Below are positions 1 to 12,281 of a stretch of 56,901 bases of DNA, in pieces. The stretch comes from Lindgomyces ingoldianus (taxonomy: Eukaryota > Ascomycota > Dothideomycetes > Pleosporales > Lindgomycetaceae). The notes beneath the pieces were generated by a model. That model saw only the letters and a list, made by a program, of their open reading frames with translations. It ran no database searches and was not told the DNA's origin. The first letter of the stretch is position 1. Each line of letters begins with the position of its first letter. The DNA lies in NCBI RefSeq assembly GCF_010093535.1, contig NW_022985164.1, forward strand, positions 1-56,901, given 5' to 3'. Both the position numbers and the translations under genes were made by a program.

Positions 1-185
1 ATTAACACCTATAGGCCTTGTACAAAGGATATTAGAAAACTACTAAGCTAGCTACAGGGGAGAGGTGCGACTAAATACATAAGGGAATAGGGGTAACAGC
101 AGGGGTCAGGGCCAGGTCGGGGTCGGGGCTGATACGGGGGCCTTTCGAGCCATCTGAGATGGAACGATTCATGAGGATCGTTACA
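1..185 (-). repeat. LTR family A, partial (runs off the left edge)
   Basis: The reverse complement starts TGTAACG and matches the LTR copies at 49982-50062, 56023-56310 and 56477-56726. Shared blocks include the CGATTC/GAATCG hairpin, the tract rich in GGCCCCGACC and the segment reading ACAAGGCCTATAGGTGT. It differs from the other copies about 35-60 bases into the LTR, so it may be a subfamily variant. The inner end of the LTR lies beyond position 1, so its target duplication cannot be tested. Its orientation is opposite to the copies at the right of the window. Confidence 0.85.
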
Positions 186-590
186 GAGCTCTGTACCACT
201 GCGCTAATACAACTAAAAAGGTGCGAATAATTAACCAACAGTTAATTATTGCGTACAGAATAGTATTACTACCTACCTTAGCAGAGGCAAGTAAGAAAGA
301 AAAGTAAAATATAAAAGTTTCTTTTTAAAAAGATCTTTTATTAAAGTTAACTTAGTTACACTAGTACTAGACAGTGTATAGGCTGTTACTAGATAGCCTA
401 TAGGCTCTACTAGATTATAGTTGCTTCAAGCTACAGCTCTACTGCACAGAGATTTATATAATATTAGATAATAAACCTTACCTAATTAAGTCTAGTTGCA
501 TGTACAGCATTACTACTTAGTAGCTATTATATATGCCTTTATATATTCTAGTAAAGTAATGCCTTATAGTTCTTACTAAGTTTACTAGCT
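186..590. other. AT-rich degenerate stretch between LTR and reverse transcriptase relic
   Basis: This stretch is strongly AT-rich and TpA-rich, with stops in all frames. It is probably decayed retroelement sequence, but I can assign no domain to it. Confidence 0.5.
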
Positions 591-1085
591 TATATAACTT
601 TCTATACTATACAGCTTTTAAAACTTTATAGAGACTTTATAAACTATTAGTAATGCTGTTTAGCTTAATAGATGCTCTAGCAACTTTTTAAAGGGCTATT
701 AGAACAGCTTTAAATAAATACCTTAACATATTTATACTAGCATACTTAGACAACATCCTTGTTTACACCTTAGGAACAAGAGAGGACTACATTATTAAAG
801 TAAAATTAGTGCTAGACAAACTATAGTAATATAGACTCTAACTATAGCTTAGTAAATGTAAGTTTAATATCTAGAAAACTAATTACCTTAGATTTATTAT
901 TAATAGAAAGGAAGTAAAGATTAACTTAAAAAAAATAAAATGTGTTATAAACTAGCTAAAGCCTATAAATACAAAAGGTGTAAGAGAATTTCTAGAATTA
1001 TTAGGCTATGTTTAATAGCTAGTAAAAGACTACTTAAAAATAGCCTTACTACTTATAAAAGCCTAAAGTGTAAGCTATATTTAAT
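591..1085 (+). pseudogene. Ty3/Gypsy reverse transcriptase relic, RIP-degraded
   Basis: One plus-strand frame, read through its stops, follows the Gypsy reverse transcriptase order. The block normally reading FGLTNAPATFQR is at about 659-694 with Gln turned into a stop. The catalytic YLDD box is at 743-754 and reads YLDN. Next come the KVKxVLDKL region, the LSKC block and the TKGVREFLxxLGY block that precedes RNase H. Most stops sit where the family has Gln or Trp, as expected from CAA to TAA and TGG to TAG or TGA changes. The element is dead. The neighbouring family-A LTR faces the other way, so it need not belong to this element. Confidence 0.85.
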
Positions 1086-1196
1086 ATTCTTTTAGCATAT
1101 CTAAGTAGTGTTATTAGGAATGCATTAGTATAAAAAAAGTAGTTTAGTAGGGTCTTAGTAAAAGTAAGCAACTTAAGTATATAAGCAACTCAACTA
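1075..1196 (+). repeat. Dispersed AT-rich repeat, copy 1
   Basis: About 120 bases closely match 48152-48268 in the same orientation, and 47790-47945 and 47967-48140 in inverted orientation. The shared end contains two GTAAGCAACT boxes. The left part overlaps the end of the Gypsy reverse transcriptase relic, so the repeat may derive from a Gypsy internal region. Confidence 0.65.
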
Positions 1197-1860
1197 TAAA
1201 GTACGTTAAAGCCTATGTAAGGCCGGATGTCCTAGAACGGGCTAGTATGGCCTTACCTGACCTGTTTGGAGGTCACATGACCTGTGCTTTGTATATAAGC
1301 ATGAATCCTAACAAGCGAGGCATGGCAGCGATTCGTCTCTCTTACAATACACTCCTATCTTTCTCCGAAAACTTGCTCTCAGTGCTATCTGTGCTATCTA
1401 CTATCCCATCTTTACAGCCTATTACAATCTAGATACATAATCTGTCTTAGCACTATGTAATAAAGCAGCTCTGTTTTAGCTAAAGCAACAGAGTAACTTC
1501 AAGTATATACTCTATATTAATCACAACTAGAGTAATTTATAGTTAGTTAATTAATTATCTTTCCCTAATGCTTACTTTGTAATAGCTAGTATTAGATATT
1601 ACTTATCTATTGCCTCTACTACTCTCTACTACCCCCTCTTAGTAATTAGTAGTTACTTTCTCTTTGTACCTTTATCGAAGACTACTCCTATAGCCTATTA
1701 GTTCAGCCCTCTGAGCTTGACATAGCAACAGCGTACGGCAGCATCTTAGCCCTAGGCATCAACGCCCTGTAACAGTATTCTAATACGTTGTTAAACTGCG
1801 TGACTAGAAAGGCAGAGAAAGTTGCCAGGGTGGACGTCTCGCTTGTAAAGTACGTTAAAG
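1197..1860. repeat. 0.65 kb segment bounded by a 15-bp direct repeat
   Basis: The 15-mer TAAAGTACGTTAAAG occurs at 1197-1211 and again at 1846-1860. Part of the segment between (about 1205-1440) has near-normal base composition and a TATATAAG box near 1290. The remainder, to about 1700, is AT-rich. The exact duplication could be a target-site duplication of the length made by non-LTR retroelements, but I see no poly-A end and no open reading frame of note. What was inserted is unknown. Confidence 0.45.
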
Positions 1861-2062
1861 TAGAGATGCCATAATTTGAAGGAATAATGTTCTGATGATT
1901 GAAAGATTCATAAACGAATGCTATGCTGCAATGCGCAACGCAAGTGAAGACTCCACAAATGCAACACCATCCATGCTAGAAACGAGTGCGCTATGCTATG
2001 CTCCGCATCAAACCCAATAAGACGCCAGAAAAAGTGCGTACCTATCCCATGTTTGTGTACAT

Positions 2063-3879
2063 TCATTCCATCACGCTTCCTACTATGTTAGAGTTTCTAC
2101 CCTTCCTACAAACCCCAACCAACTCGTCTCTAGACATAACCTTCTCAAGCCCTAAATCCACTCTATCCACGCAAAACCCAATCTTCTGTTCCTCTGCTAT
2201 ACGTGCAAAAGCCCCCATGCACCAATTCATTCTCTCTTCGTCCCCATTTCGTGTGTAGTACGCTGTTACGACGAGAAGTGGGAGAAAGATGTTTTCCGCC
2301 GCAGCAAAAGACGTGTTCGATGCGCAAAATTGCACGGAGCGGCAGATCAAAGATGCGAGTTCGGAGATCGTTTGGGTAGGAGGTGGAGAGTGTTGTGCTG
2401 CAGCGGAGATGGCAGAAAGTGAGAGGTGCGAAATAAGACGGTGGCGGCATTCAAGAAGAAGCAAGAAGGATGTCCAATGGAGGTTGTACAGCAGACAGAC
2501 TTCGATGGAAAGGAATTGAAGCGGGAATGGAACGACGTCTGGTCCGGTTTGCGCCTGCGGGAGCGTCCAAGGCCCGGGAATCTTGGTCTTTAGGGTGTCT
2601 TCCCATGGACGCAGGGACGTTTCTAGTGCGGTAATGTCGTCTAAGATGGCTGAGATGGCGGAGGGAGGTATTGGGGTGCCAGAGTCGGCCGCGCGAGAGA
2701 CATTGTCGGTAGTTGCGAGGATGTTGGGAAGTGGAATGATGAGTTCGCACCACTTGAAGTACAGGTCGTTTGAGTAGGAGCGAGGCGTGGCATAAAGTTG
2801 GCGGATCAGAGGGCGGTATGAAGGGTCTGAGAAATGGTATGCGCGGCGACTAGTTATGGCTTCGAAGAGCTGGTGTAGATCCCTTTTGTCAGTATGACCT
2901 TACTTGAGAAGTGATGGGCATCCCCTTACTAACCCCCTGATTGAGAACATAGAGATGCAACTCCTCGAATGTAGTTGGTTCCTTGAAGCCTTCTCTAAGT
3001 AGCTTCGTTGCCCCTTCAATGTGAGTAAGCTGACTTGCTCCGCCACCGTTAGACATGAATATTTCTGTAGAGCTCATCACCAACGTGGTAGCGAGTAGAT
3101 CTTTTCGGAGTGTAGCACTCGGCTCGGGTAATACTTCTTGTACCATGCGGAGGGCCTCGAGATACATGGTCCTACTCTGATCGACAAGATTCTCGTCTTG
3201 GTATTGCGTCCCCACGAAGCAGGTTGCCAGTGCACCAATCGCAGTGTCTAAAATAGGAGAGAGTCCAACCCAGAGTGGGAGCAGAGATCGCCAGGATCCT
3301 GTCTCAGTACCCTCCTGGAGGGTATCTGGGAAGGGTTTGTTTGGATACGATCGTCTGTAGTATAAATCAAGAAAAAGCTGGGTAATGGCAAGGAGGTTGG
3401 TGGGGTCAGGGTTCGGATGATTTGTAAGAGTTTGCGCCGGCGCCATTGAGGGTGTAAGGTCGCTTGAGCAAAAAGAGAGGGAAGTTGGTGGTCGTGGTGG
3501 GATTTGAGATTGCTGGGAACCACTTGGTTGTGAGTCTAAGTCCAGCACAAGGAACTTTTGCGCATTTTGCGATCGCCACGCCGGTGGAGGTCCTGTTGAT
3601 GTTACGTTGATGAAGATTGAGCCTACGTCGTATCCTCCGCATGGCTTGTTCCCTGCGATGCACCCACTGCATCGAGGTCTTTTCTTATCACACTACATGC
3701 AGTCAGTATGAGTAATGAGAATAGATTCATATTCAGCTCCATTGCACTCGCTCTTCGCAAGCTTGCTAGCTATATAGGGCGGATTCTGGTGGCAAATGTG
3801 GAATTGTAGGCCCCCTTACCTCGACTCGGCGTTCCCGACATGATTTGCAGCCGCCAATCCTCGATGGAGGGGAGATCAT
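2063..3879 (-). CDS. Zn2Cys6 transcription factor with Fungal_trans_2-like domain
   Basis: Probable DNA-binding transcriptional regulator, 541 aa from three exons: 3820-3879, 2934-3692 and 2063-2869. The zinc cluster is complete, with Cys 11, 14, 21, 28, 31 and 38 (CX2CX6CX6CX2CX6C). The first intron (127 bp) falls just before the third Cys. The 64-bp second intron has a TACTGAC branch site. The rest is a helical fungal-specific region like Pfam Fungal_trans_2, with LLATTLVMSS and the HIEGATKLL motif near residues 200-240. The start is the first Met before the cluster. The regulon is unknown, and no enzyme gene next to it suggests a pathway. The gene lies about 200 bp inside the transposon border. 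It appears intact; exon 2 to 3 splicing is the least certain step. Confidence 0.85.
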
Positions 3880-5331
3880 GGTAGAGTAGGTTAAGCTAGT
3901 GATACCGTTGGTCGGTGGCGCGACTCAATCCAGATTTTACCCGATGACCCGAAGATGCGAATTCTCGAAGGAAGCCTTGAGGTGTGACACTTTTGTGCCT
4001 TGATAGGGATAAATCGTTTCGCGGGATGCTATTCAGGTGGTAGTCTTGTGATATGGATAGTGCAGCAGGAGAAGTAGGGTCTGCGTCCGAATTGGACGGT
4101 TCCGAGAAAGTTGGAGGGTGGAAAAGAAAGCACGTGAAAGACTGTTGTGGAGAGCAAAACTTGCAGAACGACAGGAGATATACAAATTTGATACGGAAAA
4201 TTGCCGTCGCATTGAATCATAGTATTGATAGATAAAGATAGAAGGACTCCAGCTCCGTCCCAAGCACCAGTTCCTTGGATACTCAGATCGAAGCTTAATG
4301 AAGCGATCCCTACTGCAAGAGGCATAAGGCTTGCCTGAAGTGTTCTAGAAAAATAAGGATAGCACTCCTATTGGTCTGAGCACAGTTCTTTGTAACGCCC
4401 GATACCGCGTGCCGATGTGGTGGTGTCGAAAACAGTCAAGGCCTTCTGTTCATGCTCTCCTCAGGCAGCCAGATTGTCGAACAACAATTGCTTGTGCCTC
4501 GTCGGCTCTTCGTGAGAAAATGCCCTCTTTTGTGGACTTCTGCTGATAATATTAGCTTCACCCTGGATCCACGTAGGAGCAGCCACCAGGATGAGACGCG
4601 AAGCCTCAACTGCCTCATTTCTCGTGACCACCGGGGCCAGTGAATGGGTCATAGCATTGGAGTCTCCCAGTCTGATTCGAGGGCTTGTCCGCCGAGGCCA
4701 GCCCGATTCGCAAAGCGAGTCTCGAACGGTTTGCAACAAGACACGGAGGCAACAGCATTAGCGACCGACGGGCAGCCCTACGAGGCTTGAGGGCGGCTGA
4801 GCAGCCGCGCAACTGTTTCCGCAGGTTGAGGCCTCGGGATGTACCTATTCAAAGAGTGAGCGAGTGAGCGGAGAGGGCTCGAAGGGAGATTCCGCGCTGG
4901 GGGAATTGACGTCTGACTAAGACCTGAAGCACGTGAGTCGATCCCGGACGGCTTGGTGCTCATAGGGGCAAATGCACTCCAGATCAAGACTGTATCCCAA
5001 CCGCAATTCACTACTTTTCGCTCTTATCGCTTTGCAAGAGGCGTCCAGCGCTCAGTGCAACTCGAACACTTACCACCGCCGGGTGATCGCTCTCAGCTCC
5101 ATGATTAGAAGGCTTGTGGTAGACGTTGTGGCCAATCACAGGGCAGGAAAAAAGATGGCTGAGCGGCTCAACACGTGCTGACGACTCTATGATTAGGCAT
5201 CTTGTCTCACCACTGCTGAATAGGCGTCCACCGCACACTCAACAACGACATGCTATCCCCTCTTCAACTATGCACTCAACACCCAGAAATCCTGGACGGG
5301 ACCCGGAGTGTACTGCACCCCCAATCTTGGA
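3880..5331. other. Intergenic, no gene seen
   Basis: Base composition is ordinary. Several open frames of 60-90 codons overlap on both strands but none resembles a known protein. This stretch holds the upstream regions of the regulator (minus) and of the F-box-like gene (plus). Confidence 0.5.
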
Positions 5332-6087
5332 ATGGCCACAGCCACCTCACCACTTCTGGCCCTACCTGCAGAACTGAGAAACCGTATCTATGACTTCTAC
5401 TTCTCTCACGATCCAACCATTCCGCCCCCACCTATATTGAGATCTCCCCTTGCGCTGTCTCTCGCGTGCCGCCAGTTGCATAATGAGACTTATTCCCTCG
5501 CCTTCGCTTCCACTACGTTCCGGACCAACCGTTGGCAATGTCGTGAGCTGTCAGCCAAAATTTCAAGCATTCGATCGATATTCCGGCCCTCCATCAAGAG
5601 GCTAGAGATCACAGTCGGTATTGCCGACTTTCTCATCCACCCCCACTCTCTTGATGGCCTGATGTTAAGTCAAGCTGGACTGAGTGGTCTCGAGCATCTA
5701 TATATCACCTTCACTGGGGAGCCTAAATCTGAGAAGAGGGAGACTTATATTATCTCAAACCTGGAAAATCTGCTGTGGGCCACAGTGGCGAAATGCAGAA
5801 ATGAGCATCTAAGCAAGATACGGATTGTTCATGGTGGCCTGCTCCGTTGGCATGGCATTTGCGAGCTTTTTGATCGGATGCGGAGGAGGCTCCCGCTTCG
5901 GTTTTATTATGATGGAGTGTGGGACATCCAGCCAGACTTCAAGGAAGGAAGATTTCGCTTGATCAACCAAGACACGAATGGCGCTTATAAGAGAGAGGTT
6001 TTGGTTTTGATGGGTCACACGGCCCGAGAGGCGGAAATGTTCCGGACCATACAACAAGATTTACTCGAGGTAAGCAGTCATTGGTAG
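5332..6087 (+). CDS. F-box/2EXR-like hypothetical protein
   Basis: Single open frame of 251 aa. Residues about 7-22 read LLALPAELRNRIYDFY, the signature of the large fungal family of F-box-like or 2EXR proteins. It is followed by the usual LSLACRQLHNET segment at about 45-56. Such proteins are thought to be substrate adaptors of SCF ubiquitin ligases or have no known role, and nothing here shows the partner. I chose the ATG at 5332 because it leads straight into the motif; the frame is open 24 bases further up but starts there with GTG. The end reads CTCGAG then GTAAGC just before the stop, which could be a splice donor, so the C-terminus might extend into a further exon I could not find. Confidence 0.7.
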   Translation: MATATSPLLALPAELRNRIYDFYFSHDPTIPPPPILRSPLALSLACRQLHNETYSLAFASTTFRTNRWQCRELSAKISSIRSIFRPSIKRLEITVGIADFLIHPHSLDGLMLSQAGLSGLEHLYITFTGEPKSEKRETYIISNLENLLWATVAKCRNEHLSKIRIVHGGLLRWHGICELFDRMRRRLPLRFYYDGVWDIQPDFKEGRFRLINQDTNGAYKREVLVLMGHTAREAEMFRTIQQDLLEVSSHW

Positions 6088-9000
6088 AATCCGGGAGGCA
6101 ACTTGAATCATTCCAATACCCATTCGAAAACTGTCACCAACATTCCCATCACGAAACTAGAATGCTTTTACCTTGGAGCATCGTGCCGGGCAAGGAGGCT
6201 AGCGTGCTGGCCTCTTCGTCAAGAACAACTCCTACTTAGAGTTTCAGGTTCTATCTTGTGGCTCTTTCACTAATAATCGAGCATAGGGCAAAGTTCTCAA
6301 GCACGTCTGCGCACGGCGATCCGATCGTATAGATCCTGCAGATATGGACAACGACATACTCGCAAACGAAATTGACCAGCTTTCTCGTGTTTTCCGAATG
6401 GATAACAGGATCGATACCGAAGGCTACTACTAAGTTCATTCAGCGGAGAAGGAAAGATTCTGAGACGACGTTTTCATTCACATGAATAATCTACCCTTCC
6501 AAGCTTCTCTCCACCGAGTCGCTCGATCATCCATGCCAAGTTCTCTCACGTTCATTCTTCGCCTTGAGGTCAGCAGCACGAGTGACGAGATCTTGTCTCT
6601 TGTCTCTTGTCGTCATTGACGTTCTGCTTCCTTATCTGTTTTGCTTTCATCTTTAGTAGCGGGGTCACTGCAAAGCCTCCGGTCTCACACTGCTCCACAT
6701 CGACATTTATCATTGCTACTGTCCATAATTAGCGGGCGTTACTATTCTGCACTCGTTAGACTCGACGAGGCAGTAGCAGGTTATGAATCAAACATTTCTT
6801 CAAACTTATTTATTGTGGTTTATAACATTATCATCAGCGGGTTGTATCTGCTTAGTTACTGCTCTTTCTGAACTGTTCAGACGTCGATTTAGCTCAAATC
6901 TTTAAATATCGCGACAAGGGGTGGGGGGCTTGAGGTCAAACATTGACACGGAGGGAGTGGACTAATGGTTTGATGTAGCTACGGTAACAAAGTTCAACAG
7001 CTTCTGGTTTCATAAGCTTAGCGTGCACTGAGGAAACCTTTGAGCTCTTTCAAGCAAGTCTCAGCGTTTTCTTCCATGACCACGACGGGCACTGGTATTC
7101 AAATTGAGCCCATTCGTTCCTATAGTCTACGCCGCATGGGACCAACTGGGCACGTACAAAGAAGTCCGACTTCGAACGCATTTGTTGTTGCGTTGCAGGG
7201 GATCGAAAAAGATAAGGAATAAGGAGGGCATTAGGTTCACTGAAGGTCACTTCACTTCTCTCAGTGTGTAGGGCATAGATCCAAGTCAAAATTTTCTTGG
7301 CTAGCCAGACTCCCTTCGTTCTTCCACCCCTTCATCTGCTCCTGTTCTCTCCCTCTAAACAATTGACTCATGTCCATAGGACACAGACCGTGAGGCACAC
7401 TTACGGATACTTTCTTTGCCGCAATGAATGTCGAGTGAATGCCTCCTCGACTCAACGGTCCATCAAATGAGATCGGCCTTCACGACCCTTCTGGCCACAG
7501 ACATCCTTGACACAGTAGCGCATGCTGAGCGGGCTCTTTTCTGTGCCGTCCTCGCCGCAATATGTCCTCGAGCCATTATCGTCACACTCTTGCGTTAAAG
7601 CAGACTGGAGCCTACGTTTGAGGGCTGCTAGGTGTTACAAACTCAGCTCTTGGCGTTCCCCCACTCTGCGGATATTGGGGTGCCCCATTAAATTGACACA
7701 GTGGGGGTAGTTGAATTCACTGTGTTTGTGGAGGCTGCGCACATTTTACTTGGACTGGCTATTGATTCTCTAGTTCTGAAACGGCCACTATTCACGCCTA
7801 CTCCTATACAAGCGCCGGGAAGAGGGGCCCCTACTGCAACATCATCACAATATACAGGCTGCAAGCCATCTAGCACCAACTAGGCCACGGAATCAGAACC
7901 TTGACGCCTCACCCGTTTCATCGTCAACACAACGCTCTCTTCATTGCTGCAAGGCAGACTTGCGTTTGGGTACCCGTGGCCTTTCCGTTATCCTGCATTG
8001 AGGCTGCAGACACCCAAACAGAGCCGATTCTGCAACCACGTTAGGAGTCGGTATTTCCTGTCCTACGAAATGTCGTTTCAGAACCCTTCGGAAATATATC
8101 CTCCGGAAATTGTTAGAGAAGCTGTGAGGCTGCTCCCCAAATAGGCCTTGGGTGACTGTGATAGATAAGCTGACTCCGCGATTGTGGGGAATCCCATTTC
8201 GGTTTGTTCAAGTCCGTTAGAAGTTGCTTCTCTAGTTTACAGTTCTTTTGCTAGTTCAAGAATAAGAGGGTTCTTCAGCGTGCTGAATGCACACCTTCGA
8301 AGCTATGATGTACGATCAACTAGAGACCTTGGTTATGGACAATCCTTCGACTAGTCCAGGCTTCTAGATCGTACAAGCTCGTCTTCGAATCCGCCACAAC
8401 GGGTGCCGCTAAGCCATAGAGGTGCATCGAGACGTGTTGGACTTAAATGATCAGTCTCTGACGCACAACGAAGAGAAGCTGCAAGTCGCCACTGTTAGTA
8501 TTGCATCATAGAACCTATGTAACCTCTTCCACGACAACCCAATTCGTCATATTCCGTCCTCGATACCGTAAAAATCCTCGTTTGTCACTCCCAGATTGAT
8601 CCCTAGCTTAGACACATCCACCAGCGCTGCATGTGTGCACGACCCAGCCACAAAGTCCGAAGCCGCGAGAATCTCAAGGATAGACGCAATCGCCATATGT
8701 TCACCAAACAATCCCTAAATGTCAAGCGTGACGTCCATGTGAATTCTGAAACGAAGCTCTGTGCATTCTTGATATTCTGGTTTGCTTCGCCACCTCCATC
8801 TATTTCATTGTAGGTATTGTTAGAACAGTCAAGCTTCATCTAACCGTCCTGTACCTGCATCGCCCCACTAGGAGCCCTTCGGGAACAATCTCATGGCTAG
8901 CAAGCATACGATACGTGAACGTCTCTGGTATCGGGCATTATGATTTAGATTTTACCAACTTACCCGCCGTGACCGAATGGCAGGGCTAGGGGTCCTTTGG

Positions 9001-12000
9001 CATTTACAGCTGTTAGGGTTGATTTAGCAAAGGCTGGGATGGCAAACTCATCCACCGAGTGCAGCCTTATACTCAACCGATCTCCTGTTGAACCGAGAAC
9101 GAATCCTTTGGCGCCCAGTAGACTAATGTGTGTAATCGAGCTCTTACTCGAGCTTCACGCTCCAAGGCCCATAATCGGATGCCCTAAGAAGCACCGAGCA
9201 GTAGGATCCAAGACACTGCCACGCGGATGATCATGTTCCGTGCCCGCGGCCTCAGGAAATAGTGACAGGAAAGCTTCGCGCAAGATCTGAGCACTCAATA
9301 AACGTGAGACACCTTGGCATTGCTTCCTGTGAGGATAGATTAAGCAATTATCGATTTTGTGTTTGTAGGGCCGAACGTGACTGTCTTAGCTCGCAGGCGG
9401 ACCGTACGATACCATTCGCGCATGCTTCGCCTCTCGCACCTAAATGAGCAGGTATTGTAGGCTGGAATAAGTATGGGATGACATCGGTGTCAGGCAGTCA
9501 ACGGTTTCGGGAAAAGTTTCTTTGAGCCTTCTAAAGTGTTACTTGTTTTCGAGGAAGAAATGAGCAGGAGCAGTCGAACGGTAAAATCGTCAGACCATTT
9601 TCGAAAGAGAGAGCCAAGGGCCAATCGCAAAGTCTCCGAAAACGAGGGCTGGAGCGTGAACACTTTGTTCCTGCTTCGAGTATGCATCTGGGAGGTATGT
9701 TTAGTTGCCGACAACAGCCGGCGATAGTGCCTCAGACTGGTCATGTTCATATTGCCTTGTACCTAACATACCTACGGAGCTTGCATTCGGAGTTGGCGAT
9801 GGCTTTCAAGTCGAATCGAGTCGACCTAAGGCAATTCAATCAGGAAATACAATGGGGGCCTAACAACGTTTTGGCATCACCATTATCGTTTCATCACCCC
9901 ACCGTTCTAATTAGTCGGTACTGTTATCAATCCCCAGATTCACCGCATTTATTTTTGAAGAAGATCACTGGCCAATCCTCCAGCAAGTTCTCCACAATAG
10001 TACGATCATGAAACGCATTTCCCAGGCTCAGCAGCGGCTCCACTCCCTCGCATCCAGGATGCACCCCTTCTCAATTGCCTGCAGCACGTGGACTGGAAAG
10101 GGAAGCTGGCAAGTTTAGTCCCATCATCCTAGCAAAAGCTCGACAACGAACCCCCGCCCCAAAGGGTCGAGGGGCCAGGGGTGGGAAGGATCTCACAAGG
10201 GAGCCAAGATTTACCGGCCGGGTGGCTGATACATTGGGACCTGATTCCTCATCGCAGAGCAGAGCGCGAGGCTTTGGGATTCTGGGGCGAGACTGATGTG
10301 CCTCACTCAGCTTAATTGTAATGTCTCTGAATCGTAATGTGGATCACATGCGCTCTCGTGACCTTTTGCCTTTGGTCTTCGTGTGCGCAATATGCAGGAG
10401 CTACATACTGTCCAGCCTCTTCGCGAGACGCTGGGGCGGGGACGAAGGCTTCTGAGCCACTTCTATCCACATCTCTGATTCAAACGAATAAGTGCCCGAA
10501 ACGGCCGTATTAGCGGCCATTTTGAATGCACCCTTCTGGCGTTTGAGGTGCTTCGTATGCGAACTCTTTACGCCAAACTCGCCGTTCAACCAATCACAGA
10601 AGTGCCGCGAAGGGACCGGCCCGAGGCATCTGATCCTCCTTGCAGCACTGTGCCACCCTCTCACCTCCAAAACCTGTTCACTTAACGTCCAAGTTTACTG
10701 TTGAAGGGTCCAGCAGGTATCGCATGACGAAACAGCGCCGGTACGGCACGGTGTATGCGCTTCCAGCCATCCGTGGACGGTGAAGCGGAACGAACGGAGC
10801 AGAACTTGAAGCTTTGCTCGCCACATCGCTAGTACTATGATACCAACACTCTCTTCATACATGGTCGCGTACATGACGCTTCACATACACGGACTGTATT
10901 GAGTGAACCACCTCTTCGGTTCTTGCAGGCGTACATTCATTGCTTAGCAGGCGTTGAGTGCCATGTGCAGGCAGGCAGGCTCATGGCAAATTTCCCATCA
11001 CGATGACCCAAGAACCACATTCAGCAATTAAGCCCACTGGCGACTGCTCACGACGTGCATTTTGGGAGAATGGGAACGGGAATTAAAATGTCGTCAGATT
11101 CAACGCTGACCAACACAGCCCTACGCACTCCCAAAAGACATGACCATCTCCCCACCGAATCACCACCTCCCCCGATCCATCTAACCCTTTCCAGATTAAC
11201 GCACATCTGTTCTTCTTCCCTTTACTTTTCACAATGCGCAGCCAATCCGCAGCTTGTCCCCACAAGGTATTGCATGGACTCTTCTCAGGGACGTGCGAGC
11301 TTCCCACCAACACCGATCCCGGAACATTTCCAATCAAGACCCCTTGGTTCCCGCCAAAGGATTCAGGCTATCTCGCCCGGTGTCTGTGCGTGACCTGGAC
11401 AAGGGTCGAGAGCGGACCGCTCTCTGCCGCGGGTTCCCAGCGCTTTGGGCGTTTGTCAGATCCTTGCGAGCGGCGCAGGGAGGATGGTTGTTGAACGATC
11501 GAGGCTTGGCGAGCTGGGAATTCGAGGGCATGATGGCGGCTGGTGCCGTCGAGGGATGGGAAGGATTTGGGAGGATTTGAGTTGGAGATAGCGAGCATGA
11601 GGAGCAGGGCGACGGGAGGTTTTTTGGGGCTCTCTGGAATCAGCAATGTTTTGGACAGTCGACTTGTGGGCAATTTGGAAATTGAAGCATAATGCAGCAA
11701 AGTAGTTGATCCAAGTTTGACTAACGTAAGTTGCTGATCTATCAAAATTATTTTTTGAGATGATAACTGATGATTGTTTACCCTTATTTACGTAAGTGGG
11801 CCGCTATGGGTGAGAGCAATAGCTGAATCTCTGAAGCCATTCAAGTCAGAGATAAGGAAACTCTCAGATTTCTCGTCTTTCCCATGCACATATCGATACG
11901 GGAGAAGCTCAAGCTTGGGAATGTTGAAACATATTCAGCTATTGCTTGCCATAATATCTAAAAACTATCGTGTTGGTATAGTTATATGAGAAAGGATTTG

Positions 12001-12281
12001 AAAACTAAATCGCGATAACGATGGAAGAACGGCAACAAACGAATATGAAAACAGGAATACTACAATTACGGGTTGTTGAAGAGAGAAGGAAGAGAGTTTG
12101 TACCCGAGAAACTATTGTTACATTGCCTTGGACTTAATATGCCCACCGCTAGCAATATTCCGTGAAATATGAAATGGAAACCCAAACTGAACCACCCATA
12201 TGAATGCCCTCGTAAATCATATACAAAATCGAAGAAAGCTATGAAGTAACACGAAAGAAAAACGAAAAAGTGCATATCAAC
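6088..12281. other. 6.2 kb gene-poor stretch with normal base composition
   Basis: No open frame above about 125 codons stands out and none matches a family I recognise. Codon use and stop spacing look non-coding on both strands. Unlike the window edges it is not AT-rich, so RIP is not the reason. A part at about 8280-9230 gives conceptual translations that look faintly protein-like but are broken by stops. The last 250 bases are likely 3' flank of the next minus-strand gene. Non-coding RNA or small genes cannot be excluded. Confidence 0.5.

Noticed and set aside
11055..11745. Overlapping frames of 85-125 codons on both strands
   Set aside because: All three have ordinary GC-driven lengths and no family resemblance.
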